Assembly: GCA_903868595.1 (NCBI GenBank)
Contig: CAIPVV010000025.1
Coordinates: 62,001-126,000, forward strand
Length of the DNA stretch: 64,000 bases
Source: an uncultured Pseudomonadota bacterium
GTDB lineage: Bacteria > Pseudomonadota > Gammaproteobacteria > Steroidobacterales > Steroidobacteraceae
Direction of reading: 5' to 3'
In this document: positions 45,576 to 52,716 of the stretch, piece after piece
How the letters are laid out: each line of letters begins with the position of its first letter
Numbering within the stretch: the stretch's first letter is position 1
Notes under the pieces: generated by a model
Told to the model about the DNA's origin: nothing
The model's database searches: none
Seen by the model: only the letters and a program-made list of their open reading frames with translations
Program-made: the position numbers and the translations under genes

Positions 45576-46236
45576 GGCGGCCTCGCGTACGCGGGCACCG
45601 CGTGCGCGGCCCGGCTAGGGGAAGGCGACGCCCCAGCAGTGCGAACTTGCTGCCCTGCGGATCACGCGCCTGCAGCACCCAGCCGCCGCGCGGCACCTCG
45701 TGCGGCGGCTGTAGCAGCGCGCCGCCACCGGCGACGAGGCGCTCTGCCGCTGCATCGATGTCGACAACCTGGAAGTAGTAGAGCCATTCGGCGGACCGGG
45801 TTGCGGGAGTGTTGAACATGCCGCCGAGTCCGTCCTGCCCGGTGGTGTACACCTGGTAGCGACCCATCGGGCCCATGTCGTGCGCCTGTGCCTTCACCCA
45901 CCCCAGCAGGCTGCCGTAGAAATCCGTCGCGGCGGGCCAGTCGCTCGTGTGCAGTTCGCGCCACCCGAGCGTGCCTGCGTGGTGCGACGGCAGGGGCTGC
46001 TGCGGGCGCAGGGGCTTGAAGAGGTTGAACACGGCGCCCTGTGGATCAGCCACTGTCGCGGAGCGACCCGTGTCGGGGATTTCCACCGGCGCATGCAGAA
46101 CGCGCCCGCCCAGGCGCAGCAGGCGCGCCACGGAGGCATCCACGTCGTCCACGCAGATGTATCCCACCCAGGCCGGGTCGACACCGGCCTGGCGCGCCCC
46201 CCATAAGACCGGGGCCTCCCGTGAGGCCCCTGGCAA
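45535..46236 (-). pseudogene. VOC (glyoxalase-like) protein lacking its native N-terminus and stop
   Basis: This open frame matches the second half of the first VOC module (PAWVGYICVDDVDASVARL to VADPQGAVFNLFKPL) and a complete second module (LGWRELHTSDWPAATDFYGSLLGW to DPQGSKFALLG). The roughly 65 residues that should open the first module are absent. The frame begins instead inside the terminator hairpin of the neighbouring lipoprotein gene, with only TTG 46236 or an internal GTG as a start. After FALLG, where relatives stop, it runs about 33 residues of Arg-rich noise and overlaps the end of the transporter gene. It looks like a fragment left by deletion at both ends. VOC proteins are metal-dependent lyases/dioxygenases or antibiotic-binding proteins. 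Confidence 0.7.
46211..46230 (-). terminator. terminator of the lipoprotein gene
   Basis: A perfect 8-base stem (GGGGCCTC/GAGGCCCC) with a 4-base loop starts 33 bases past the lipoprotein stop. On the minus strand it is followed by GGTCTTATG, a weak T-tract. It overlaps the start of the truncated VOC frame. Confidence 0.5.
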
Positions 46237-46263
46237 GGTGACCCGTCGCGGGTCTGTCAGCCA

Positions 46264-48186
46264 TCAGCTCACCGGGAGGTCCCCGGTGAAGTAGATCAGC
46301 GTGTAGGCCTTGAGCGTGCCATTGGCCAGCGGCACCCCGGAGACCTTGACCTTGGTGCCGACGCTCAGCGCGTTGGTCAGGGTCGTCAGTCCCGCTGCGC
46401 TGCTGATATCCACGGGGCTCACCGTGAGTACGCCGGCGTTGCGGTCCACCTGGTACACCAGGGTCGCCGAGCCGCTGGTCGTCGTGACGGTGAGGGTGGC
46501 CGGCACGGTGCCGCCCAGGATGTTGGCCGTGAACTGGTTGTTCACGAGCCCGGTGGCCACGCTGCCCAGCGGCAGCTTGTGCGGCATCAGCACGACCCAG
46601 GGCGCGTACCAGCCCGTGGCGTTGCTTGCCCCATCACCCCACTGCACGTGGCTGGCGCCCTCCACGTTCACGGCGCCGATCACGCCGCCCAGGTTCACGC
46701 TGCCAGTGGTCGTGGTCACGAAATCCCCGATGGCGGTCGTGCCGCTGGACACCAGCGTGGGGAAGGCGAAGTTCCAGTACTTGAAGCCGGTGATCGCGTT
46801 GCCGCTGGCGTCGCTCCCATTGGCGGCGGTGCTGGCGAGGTAGCCCAGGGACTGGCTGTAGTCGTCGGTGGGCGTGTGGTAGTTGCGCGTGTAGGTGAAG
46901 CCGCTGGTGCTGGCCGCGCTGATGCGGCCCTCGTACATGGCGGACTGGATCTCCACGGTCTGCGCGACCAGTGGCGAGGCCAGGGGGTCCACGACGCTCA
47001 CCTGCACCTTGAAGCCGCGAACCAGCTGGTGGTTGGCCAGGAAGCTCGTGCCGGTGCCCAGCGTCGTGCTGCCGGAGACGAACTCCGTGCTGCCGTTGAC
47101 CAGGATCGGTACCGGGATGCCGGCCTCGTTGGCCACCACGATGCGGCTGTTGGCGGCATCCACGTGCAGTACGTGGCCCTCGGGGCTGACACGGATCTTG
47201 TTGAAGTCAGTGCTGGCCCAGATGCGTGTGGCCACCAGGCTGCCGTTGCTCTGGTAGCGCGCGGCCACGCGCAGCTGCTTGCCACCGATGCTGGCGGACT
47301 GGTGCGAGAAGTCCTTGATCACTTCCACCGTGCCCGCATCCAGGTCCCGGTAGATCGTGCCGTTGGCGGCATCGGCCAGGATCGCAAGCGACTGGGCGGT
47401 GGAGACCGCCACTTCCGGCGTCTGCAGCGGCAGGGCGGGCAGTTCCTTGGTGACGCTGATCGAGCTGTTGTCGCTGGCCACCGACGTCACGACGCCGTAC
47501 AGGTGGCGCAGCACCAAGCGGGTCAGGTCCGCGATGCGATGGTGGCGCACGGGACCCTTGAAGCTCACGGCCCACTTGGTACCGCCCGTGTTGGCGGTGT
47601 GCCCGACGATGAACACCGGGTGGTCGAGCGCGAACTCCAGGTCCAGCGGCGTGCTCTGGCCACTGGTCACGACCAGCGGGCTCTCCAGCTGCACGGTGAT
47701 CGGGCTGGTGAGGCTGCCGGCGCTGCCCTGTGCGCCCTGCACGCGGATGTCGGCGCTGGCGACGGTTGCGCCCGCGGTGCCGGCAAAGCCCGCCTCCGGG
47801 TCGCTGGAGGCGGTCAGCAGGACGTCGCCGGGGTTGGCGCTCAGGGTGAGCACCGCGGCGGTGTAGGTGCCGGCGGGGATCTGCGCCTTGGCCAGCACGT
47901 CGCTGATCTGGTCCAGCTCCGCCAGGTTCAGCAGCGGGGCGTTGCTGGCGGCGGTGTACACCGTGACGTTGCTGCCGCCACCCTGCGGCACGAGCGCGAC
48001 GCCCAGCAGCTTCACGCCGATCGTGGCCCAGTCCTCGGAGGCATCATCGCTCAGGCTCAGGGACACGCTGCCCGGTGCAGCGGTCGGCGTCGGTCCCTGG
48101 GAGGCCGCGCCGCCCCCGCCCCCGCAGGCCGCCAGGCCCGTGAGCGTCAAGCCGAAGAGCGCGCCGTTCAGCGTGTGAGATTTCAT
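46264..48186 (-). CDS. DUF4382-type surface or periplasmic lipoprotein
   Basis: A 640-residue lipoprotein. The signal peptide ends in the lipobox LTGLAAC, followed by a Gly-rich tether. Residues about 45-200 (SVSLSLSDDASEDWATIGVKLLGVALVP with LLNLAELDQISDVLAKAQIPAGTYT) match the DUF4382 pattern. The rest is a run of beta-rich DUF5666-like segments dealing with small ligand-free repeats such as VRVSPEGHVLHVDAANSRIVV-type strands. No catalytic motif is seen. I chose ATG 48186 because the signal peptide starts there. It is downstream of a promoter covered by a ModE-like palindrome, so it may be controlled by molybdate. The function is unknown. Confidence 0.75.
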   Translation of the reverse strand: MKSHTLNGALFGLTLTGLAACGGGGGAASQGPTPTAAPGSVSLSLSDDASEDWATIGVKLLGVALVPQGGGSNVTVYTAASNAPLLNLAELDQISDVLAKAQIPAGTYTAAVLTLSANPGDVLLTASSDPEAGFAGTAGATVASADIRVQGAQGSAGSLTSPITVQLESPLVVTSGQSTPLDLEFALDHPVFIVGHTANTGGTKWAVSFKGPVRHHRIADLTRLVLRHLYGVVTSVASDNSSISVTKELPALPLQTPEVAVSTAQSLAILADAANGTIYRDLDAGTVEVIKDFSHQSASIGGKQLRVAARYQSNGSLVATRIWASTDFNKIRVSPEGHVLHVDAANSRIVVANEAGIPVPILVNGSTEFVSGSTTLGTGTSFLANHQLVRGFKVQVSVVDPLASPLVAQTVEIQSAMYEGRISAASTSGFTYTRNYHTPTDDYSQSLGYLASTAANGSDASGNAITGFKYWNFAFPTLVSSGTTAIGDFVTTTTGSVNLGGVIGAVNVEGASHVQWGDGASNATGWYAPWVVLMPHKLPLGSVATGLVNNQFTANILGGTVPATLTVTTTSGSATLVYQVDRNAGVLTVSPVDISSAAGLTTLTNALSVGTKVKVSGVPLANGTLKAYTLIYFTGDLPVS

Positions 48187-48283
48187 GATCCTGCCCTGTG
48201 TCGACGGGCCCGGGGGGAGGGCCCTGTGCAGGAGTAAACGCAGGGGCGCAGGATCGGTTGACACGCGTGCCCACCGGGCCGGG

Positions 48284-48421
48284 CTAGAACTTGCCGCGCA
48301 CCGTCACCCCGACACGGCTGTTCCCGGCCCGCTTCGGGGTGGACGGGACGAGGACGAGTGTCAGGGCGTTCGTCCCGCAGGGGAGCGCGAGGCAGCGCCT
48401 GCGATAACGGAGGGGGCTCAT
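48284..48421 (-). CDS. 45-residue mini-ORF ending like an outer-membrane beta-barrel
   Basis: ATG 48421 is preceded by TTGGAG at a good distance and lies about 20 bases after the predicted start of a ModE-covered promoter. The product begins MSPLRYRRRC and ends NSRVGVTVRGKF, an alternating strand with a terminal Phe as in outer-membrane barrels. It has no signal peptide and is far too short to be a barrel. It is probably the scar of an internally deleted outer-membrane receptor or porin gene, or else a leader ORF for the lipoprotein 97 bases downstream. Confidence 0.4.
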   Translation of the reverse strand: MSPLRYRRRCLALPCGTNALTLVLVPSTPKRAGNSRVGVTVRGKF

Positions 48422-48443
48422 CGTGCTCCAAGGGGGCTTGGGC

Positions 48444-48471
48444 ATCACTATATATGAATGGATACAGCGAT
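48444..48471. promoter_or_regulatory. ModE-type operator 1
   Basis: ATCACTATAT, an 8-base spacer, then ATACAGCGAT. The arms are inverted copies with 8 of 10 positions matching, in the style of the E. coli ModE box (a CGnTATAT half, a spacer of 6-8, and its complement). It lies between the modE gene and the minus-strand lipoprotein cluster. Confidence 0.65.
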
Positions 48472-48477
48472 AGGCAA
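48449..48477 (-). promoter_or_regulatory. sigma-70 promoter inside the ModE-like operator
   Basis: On the minus strand TTGCCT (48477-48472) and TATATA (48454-48449) are separated by exactly 17 bases. Transcription would start near 48442 and run into the mini-ORF and the lipoprotein gene. The ModE-like palindrome covers the whole spacer and the -10, which is the layout of a repressed promoter. Confidence 0.6.
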
Positions 48478-48524
48478 TAGCCGGGCTTCTGTTGGCGCGT
48501 CGCCGGATCGCTACGGCGACGCTG

Positions 48525-48941
48525 CTAGGGGCCGCGTTTGGGGATCGGGACTGCGACGGCTCGGCGGAGTGCGCGGCGCGTGTCGCCGGAGTCGCCGGCT
48601 GGCGTGCGACTGGGACGGACGCCGGAAAAAGCCTTGATGGTCAACGCGTCGACCGCCGTCTCCAGGCTGCGGTAGGTATCCACCAGCTGGCGCCCAAAGG
48701 CCGTGAGTCTGGCGCCGCCGCCGTCCCGTCCGCCGACACTGAGCGCCACTGCCGCTTCCGTGAAGCCCGTGTTTACGCTATGCAGCAGCAGCCAGGCTCT
48801 TCGGTAGCTCATGCCCAGAGCGCGAGCGGCCGAGGACAGCGATCCGGTTCGCTCGATGGTTTCCAGAAGCACAATCTTGCCGGGCCCGAGGGCGCAGCTC
48901 TCGGAGAAGTCGATTCGAATATGTGCCTGCGGTTTCTGCAT
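48525..48941 (-). CDS. modE: ModE-type molybdate-responsive regulator without TOBE domains
   Basis: A 138-residue winged-helix protein. LGPGKIVLLETIERTGSLSSAARALGMSYRRAWLLLHSVN is the ModE N-terminal DNA-binding domain, with a helix-turn-helix at about 33-55, followed by the VGGRDGGGARLTAFG wing. The C-terminal molybdate-binding TOBE pair of E. coli ModE is absent, so how it senses molybdate is unclear; such short forms are common. It is divergent from modA, with palindromes on both sides of the gene. Confidence 0.85.
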   Translation of the reverse strand: MQKPQAHIRIDFSESCALGPGKIVLLETIERTGSLSSAARALGMSYRRAWLLLHSVNTGFTEAAVALSVGGRDGGGARLTAFGRQLVDTYRSLETAVDALTIKAFSGVRPSRTPAGDSGDTRRALRRAVAVPIPKRGP

Positions 48942-48985
48942 GAATACAGTCTATAGGTCCGGCCGAGAGCCTTGCCAGCGACCTG

Positions 48986-49013
48986 TCGGAAATATCTAGT
49001 AAGATATAGCGAA
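48986..49013. promoter_or_regulatory. ModE-type operator 2, upstream of modA
   Basis: TCGGAAATAT, an 8-base spacer, then ATATAGCGAA. The right arm is close to the ModE half-site and the left arm is degenerate (6 of 10 positions inverted-matching). The spacer length is the same as in operator 1. It lies in the modE/modA divergent region, 23 bases before the modA ATG. Confidence 0.55.
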
Positions 49014-49036
49014 CGCAGTGGCCTCACTTGGATTGT

Positions 49037-49801
49037 ATGTTGCGCAAGTCCCTGGGCATTGCCCTGTTGGTCCTGTCGATGCCGGGCGGCCCGGCTTGGG
49101 CGGCAGACAGGGTGCTGACCGTGTTCGCCGCGGCATCGCTCACCGATGTCCTGCGGCAGGTGGGTGATGCCTACACCAGTGACACCCGGCAGACGGTGCG
49201 CTTTTCCTTTGCCGCCAGTTCCACGCTGGCCCGGCAGGTCGAAGCCGGCTCGCCGGCGGACGTTTTCGTCTCGGCCGACGAGGCGTGGATGGATTACTTG
49301 CAGTCGCGCCACCTCCTGGCGGCGGTGCCACCCATCGATATCGCGGGTAATGAACTGGTGCTCATCGCGCCGGCCGACAGCACCGTCTCCTTAAGCATCA
49401 CCGGCGGGTTCCCGATTGCCGCTGCGCTGGGGTCCGCCGGACGCCTCGCCATCGGTGACCCCGTATCGGTCCCGGCGGGCAAGTACGCCCGGGAGGCGCT
49501 TACCCATCTGGGCGTCTGGCGAACGGTCGAGGCGCGCACGGTAGCCGCGGACAACGTACGCACGGCGCTTAATTTCGTCGCGCGCGGGGAGGCCCCGTTG
49601 GGAATCGTCTACGCGACCGATGCGCGCAGCGAGCCGCGGGTACGGGTGGTGGACGTGTTCCCGGAGGCAGCGCACCAGCCGATTACCTACCCCGCGGCAA
49701 TGGTGCGGGGCGCCAACGCGCATGCCGCTGATTTCTTGAAGTTCCTGCAGGGCGCCAGGGCGAGGCGCATTTTCGAGCGGGCTGGCTTTACGAGGCCCTG
49801 A
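49037..49801 (+). CDS. modA: molybdate ABC transporter substrate-binding protein
   Basis: A roughly 254-residue periplasmic binding protein with a signal peptide cleaved near AWAA. ModA landmarks are VFAAASLTDVLRQV, FSFAASSTLARQVEAGSPADVFVSAD, and GNELVLIAP. The C-terminal part has NFVARGEAPLGIVYATDA. It captures molybdate or tungstate. ATG 49037 is preferred to the upstream TTG 49028. The expected modB and modC do not follow; the next gene is an unrelated cytochrome. Confidence 0.9.
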   Translation: MLRKSLGIALLVLSMPGGPAWAADRVLTVFAAASLTDVLRQVGDAYTSDTRQTVRFSFAASSTLARQVEAGSPADVFVSADEAWMDYLQSRHLLAAVPPIDIAGNELVLIAPADSTVSLSITGGFPIAAALGSAGRLAIGDPVSVPAGKYAREALTHLGVWRTVEARTVAADNVRTALNFVARGEAPLGIVYATDARSEPRVRVVDVFPEAAHQPITYPAAMVRGANAHAADFLKFLQGARARRIFERAGFTRP

Positions 49802-49863
49802 ATTGTCGGCACTTGGGGTACATTTGCCGCGCTAAAGAACAATCACCGAAGGTGGGATCCAGC

Positions 49864-51579
49864 ATGTTCAAACACTATGCCGCCGCGGCACTGCTCGCGG
49901 CCGTCATTTCAGCCCCGTCGTTTGGCGCCGACGCCAACGCCGGCAAGACGGTGTTCCGTGCGCAGTGCGCGCTGTGCCACAGCGCCCAGAAGGATGACGG
50001 CGGCGGCGCGCAGGGACCGGCGCTGATCGGCGTGTTCGGCCGCCCGGCGGCCGCGAACCCCGCCTTCTCCTACACCAAGCCGCTGAAGGCCTCCAAGCTC
50101 GTGTGGAACGCGGCCACGCTGGATCGCTTCCTGGCCTCCCCGACCACCGTGGTGCCGGGGTCGGCCATGGTCGTGGCGATCGCCGACAAGAACGACCGCG
50201 AAAACGTGGTCGCCTACTTCCAGGCGCTGAAGGACGGCAGCTTCAAGGAAGCGCCGCCGCCGGAGGGTTTCCGCCCACCACCGTCCACGGCTGCGGCAGG
50301 CCCGGCGAAGGGCGAGGCCGACTGGAAGAAGGACGTGCCGGGCCGCAAGCACCGCATTGACCTCGCGACGCTGCCGGCGCCCTATGACACGCCGTCCGCC
50401 AGCAATTTCCCCAAGTTCATCGACAAGCCGGCCAATGCGAAGCTGTCAGTACCGGCGGGCTTCAAGGTCGACGTCTGGGCCAGGGACCTGCCGGGCGCCC
50501 GGGCGATGCGCGTGGCTCCCAATGGCGATGTCTTCCTGAGCGAGACGCAGACGGGTCGCATCGTGGTGCTGCGCCCGTCCGCGGATGGCAGCAAGGCGGA
50601 GAAGGTCACCACCTTCGCGCAGGGCCTGCTGCTGCCCTTCGGCATCCAGTTCTATCCAAGCGGCAGCGATCCCAAGTGGCTGTATGTCGCCGAGACCAAC
50701 CGCGTCGTGCGCTACGCCTACAAGGTGGGGCAGGCCGTGGCAACGGGCGTACCGGAAGTCGTGGTGCCGCAGCTGGCGCCGACGGCCGGTGGCGGACACT
50801 TCACGCGGGACATCGCCTTCTCGCTCGACGGCAAGCGGATGTTCGTGTCGGTAGGCTCCTCCTCCAATGTCGCCGAGGACATGCCGAAGAAGACCGCGGC
50901 GGAGGTCAAGGCCTGGGAGGCCGACCATGCGCTGGGTTCCACCTGGGGCGGGGAAGAGCGCCGTGCCGACGTGCTCGTCTATGAAGTGGGCATGGACAAG
51001 CCGGGCAAGGTCTTTGCGACCGGTATCCGCAACTGCGTGGGTCTCACGATCCAGCCGGTGCAGGGGGACCTGTGGTGCACGACCAATGAGCGCGACATGC
51101 TGGGCGATGACCTGGTGCCCGACTACTCCACGCGCGTGAAGGAAGGGGCCTTCTACGGCTGGCCGTGGATGTACATGGGCAAGTACGAGGACCCGCGGCA
51201 CGCGGGCGAGCGTCCGGACTTGGTGGGCAAGGTCACCGCGCCGGACGTGCCCTACCAGGCGCACTCGGCCGCGTTGAACCTGGCCTTCTATACCGCCACC
51301 AGCGGCGCCTCGGCCTTCCCCAAGGGATACGTGGGTGACGGCTTCGCCGTGCTGCACGGTTCCTGGAACCGCGCCTTCCGCACCGGCCACAAGGTCGTGC
51401 GCGTTCGCATGAAGGACGGCGCGCCCACGGGCGAGTACGAGGACTTCATGGTCGGCATGATCGCCGATGACGGCAACGCCTGGGGTCGCCCGGTTGGTGC
51501 GGCGGTGGCGAAGGATGGATCGCTGCTCATCAGCGACGATGGCGCGAACCTCATTTACCGCATCTCCTACAAGCCGTAA
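49864..51579 (+). CDS. exported cytochrome c fused to sorbosone/glucose-dehydrogenase-like beta-propeller
   Basis: A 571-residue exported protein. A signal peptide (to about residue 22) is followed by a class I cytochrome c domain with CALCH at 35-39. An Ala/Pro linker (about 135-165) leads to a six-bladed propeller of the PQQ sugar dehydrogenase (sorbosone dehydrogenase) type: GFKVDVWARDLPGARAM, FAQGLLLPFGIQFYP, FVSVGSSSN, and HGSWNRAFRTGHKVVR near the end. The fusion suggests a dehydrogenase that passes electrons directly to its own heme. Whether it binds PQQ and which sugar it oxidises is not visible. Confidence 0.85.
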   Translation: MFKHYAAAALLAAVISAPSFGADANAGKTVFRAQCALCHSAQKDDGGGAQGPALIGVFGRPAAANPAFSYTKPLKASKLVWNAATLDRFLASPTTVVPGSAMVVAIADKNDRENVVAYFQALKDGSFKEAPPPEGFRPPPSTAAAGPAKGEADWKKDVPGRKHRIDLATLPAPYDTPSASNFPKFIDKPANAKLSVPAGFKVDVWARDLPGARAMRVAPNGDVFLSETQTGRIVVLRPSADGSKAEKVTTFAQGLLLPFGIQFYPSGSDPKWLYVAETNRVVRYAYKVGQAVATGVPEVVVPQLAPTAGGGHFTRDIAFSLDGKRMFVSVGSSSNVAEDMPKKTAAEVKAWEADHALGSTWGGEERRADVLVYEVGMDKPGKVFATGIRNCVGLTIQPVQGDLWCTTNERDMLGDDLVPDYSTRVKEGAFYGWPWMYMGKYEDPRHAGERPDLVGKVTAPDVPYQAHSAALNLAFYTATSGASAFPKGYVGDGFAVLHGSWNRAFRTGHKVVRVRMKDGAPTGEYEDFMVGMIADDGNAWGRPVGAAVAKDGSLLISDDGANLIYRISYKP

Positions 51580-51590
51580 GCATCCGCGCC

Positions 51591-52565
51591 ATGAAGAAGA
51601 CCAATCAGACCTCCGTGCGACTTGCGGGGCTCGCGGCCGCGGGCGCCGCGCTGCTGGGCGTATCGGCCCAGGCGGCGGTACCGCAGGCGATCCTCATCCC
51701 GGGCGACAAGGTGTTCCCGGAGAGCATGACCTCCACGCCCGAGGGCGCGGTGATCATTGGCAGCATCGGCACGGGCCAGATCTACCGTGCCAAGGCCGGC
51801 TCCGGCGCCGCGCAGGTGTGGATCCTCGCCGGTGCGGATGCGCCGGCGGGCTACCTGGGCGTGTTCGCCGACCCACAGCACGAGACGCTATGGGCCTGTT
51901 CGCTGCCCGTTGCGGGCCCGGGCGTCGCCAAGCCCGTGCCGTCGATGCTGCATGCCTATGACCTCACGACCGGCAGGGCCAAGGGCCACTACCCGTATCC
52001 CACGGCCGGTGGCGTCTGCAACGATGCGGCGGTTGGCGCCGATGGCACGATCTACGCGACCGACACCAGCAACATGCAGGTGCTGCGCCTGAAGCCCGGC
52101 GCCGCGGCGCTGGAAGTCTGGGCGGGCGAGGGGGGCTTCGGCCCCGTCGGCGGCGTGCTGGACGGCATTGCGGTCCTTGGCAATCGCGTGATCGTCAATG
52201 CACTGGCCACCAGCAAGCTCTTCAGCGTGCCGGTGGGCAAGGCGGGCAAGGCCGGCAAGATCACCGAGGTGAAACTGGACCAGCCGCTCGACCGCCCGGA
52301 CGGCATGCGCTCCTTCGGCAAGAACAGCCTCCTGGTCGCCCAGGGCGGTTCGGCCGGCAAGGGCAAGCTCTCCCGGGTCACGCTCAAGGGTGACCAGGGC
52401 ACGGTCCAGGTGCTGAGCGAAGGCTATCCGGACGGCGCGGTGGCGGTCACGGTCGTGGGCACGACCGCCTACGTGCTGGAAGCGCAGTTCGCGGCGATGC
52501 GCGGACCCAACCCGGTACCGGTCAAGCCGTTCCAGGCGACGGCCGTGGAAGTCGGCAAGCCCTGA
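51591..52565 (+). CDS. exported beta-propeller protein (SMP-30/NHL-like)
   Basis: A 324-residue protein with a signal peptide ending near SAQAAV. Repeated blades such as TSTPEGAVIIGSIGTGQIYR, DAAVGADGTIYATDTSNMQVLRL and RPDGMRSFGKNSLLVAQGG give a propeller like gluconolactonase/SMP-30 or NHL proteins. It starts 12 bases after the cytochrome-propeller gene, so it is likely an operon partner, perhaps a lactonase acting on the sugar lactone product. This role is inferred from the pairing only. Confidence 0.7.
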   Translation: MKKTNQTSVRLAGLAAAGAALLGVSAQAAVPQAILIPGDKVFPESMTSTPEGAVIIGSIGTGQIYRAKAGSGAAQVWILAGADAPAGYLGVFADPQHETLWACSLPVAGPGVAKPVPSMLHAYDLTTGRAKGHYPYPTAGGVCNDAAVGADGTIYATDTSNMQVLRLKPGAAALEVWAGEGGFGPVGGVLDGIAVLGNRVIVNALATSKLFSVPVGKAGKAGKITEVKLDQPLDRPDGMRSFGKNSLLVAQGGSAGKGKLSRVTLKGDQGTVQVLSEGYPDGAVAVTVVGTTAYVLEAQFAAMRGPNPVPVKPFQATAVEVGKP

Positions 52566-52574
52566 CGGGCAACG

Positions 52575-52601
52575 CGGCGCATCCGGTCCCCGGATGCGCC
52601 G
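52575..52601 (+). terminator. terminator after the propeller operon
   Basis: A perfect 12-base stem (CGGCGCATCCGG/CCGGATGCGCCG) with a 3-base loop starts 10 bases past the stop, followed by TTACC. The stem is very stable, but the T-tract is weak. Confidence 0.6.
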
Positions 52602-52716
52602 TTACCGCATCGATGCGTTGTGGATCCGTCCACCGCGGCCAGGCGGGGGTTCGCGCGCACCCGGCTGGGCGGGCTCCACACCCTGCCGACACGCCGGGCG
52701 GCTCACCGCCGCAGTG
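52602..52716 (-). pseudogene. yraN: possible C-terminal remnant of yraN
   Basis: Directly downstream of lpoA, where yraN normally lies, the minus strand still reads ACRQGVEPAQPG and, further on, RIHNA followed after a one-base loss by DAV. This recalls the YraN end (CRFDVVxxE ... WIxNAFDA). The first two thirds of the gene would be deleted. Matches are short, so the call leans on synteny. Confidence 0.35.

Noticed and set aside
48183-48431. An 82-codon minus-strand frame overlapping the mini-ORF in another frame
   Set aside because: No start signal, and it would overlap the signal peptide of the lipoprotein. The 45-codon frame has the better ribosome binding site.
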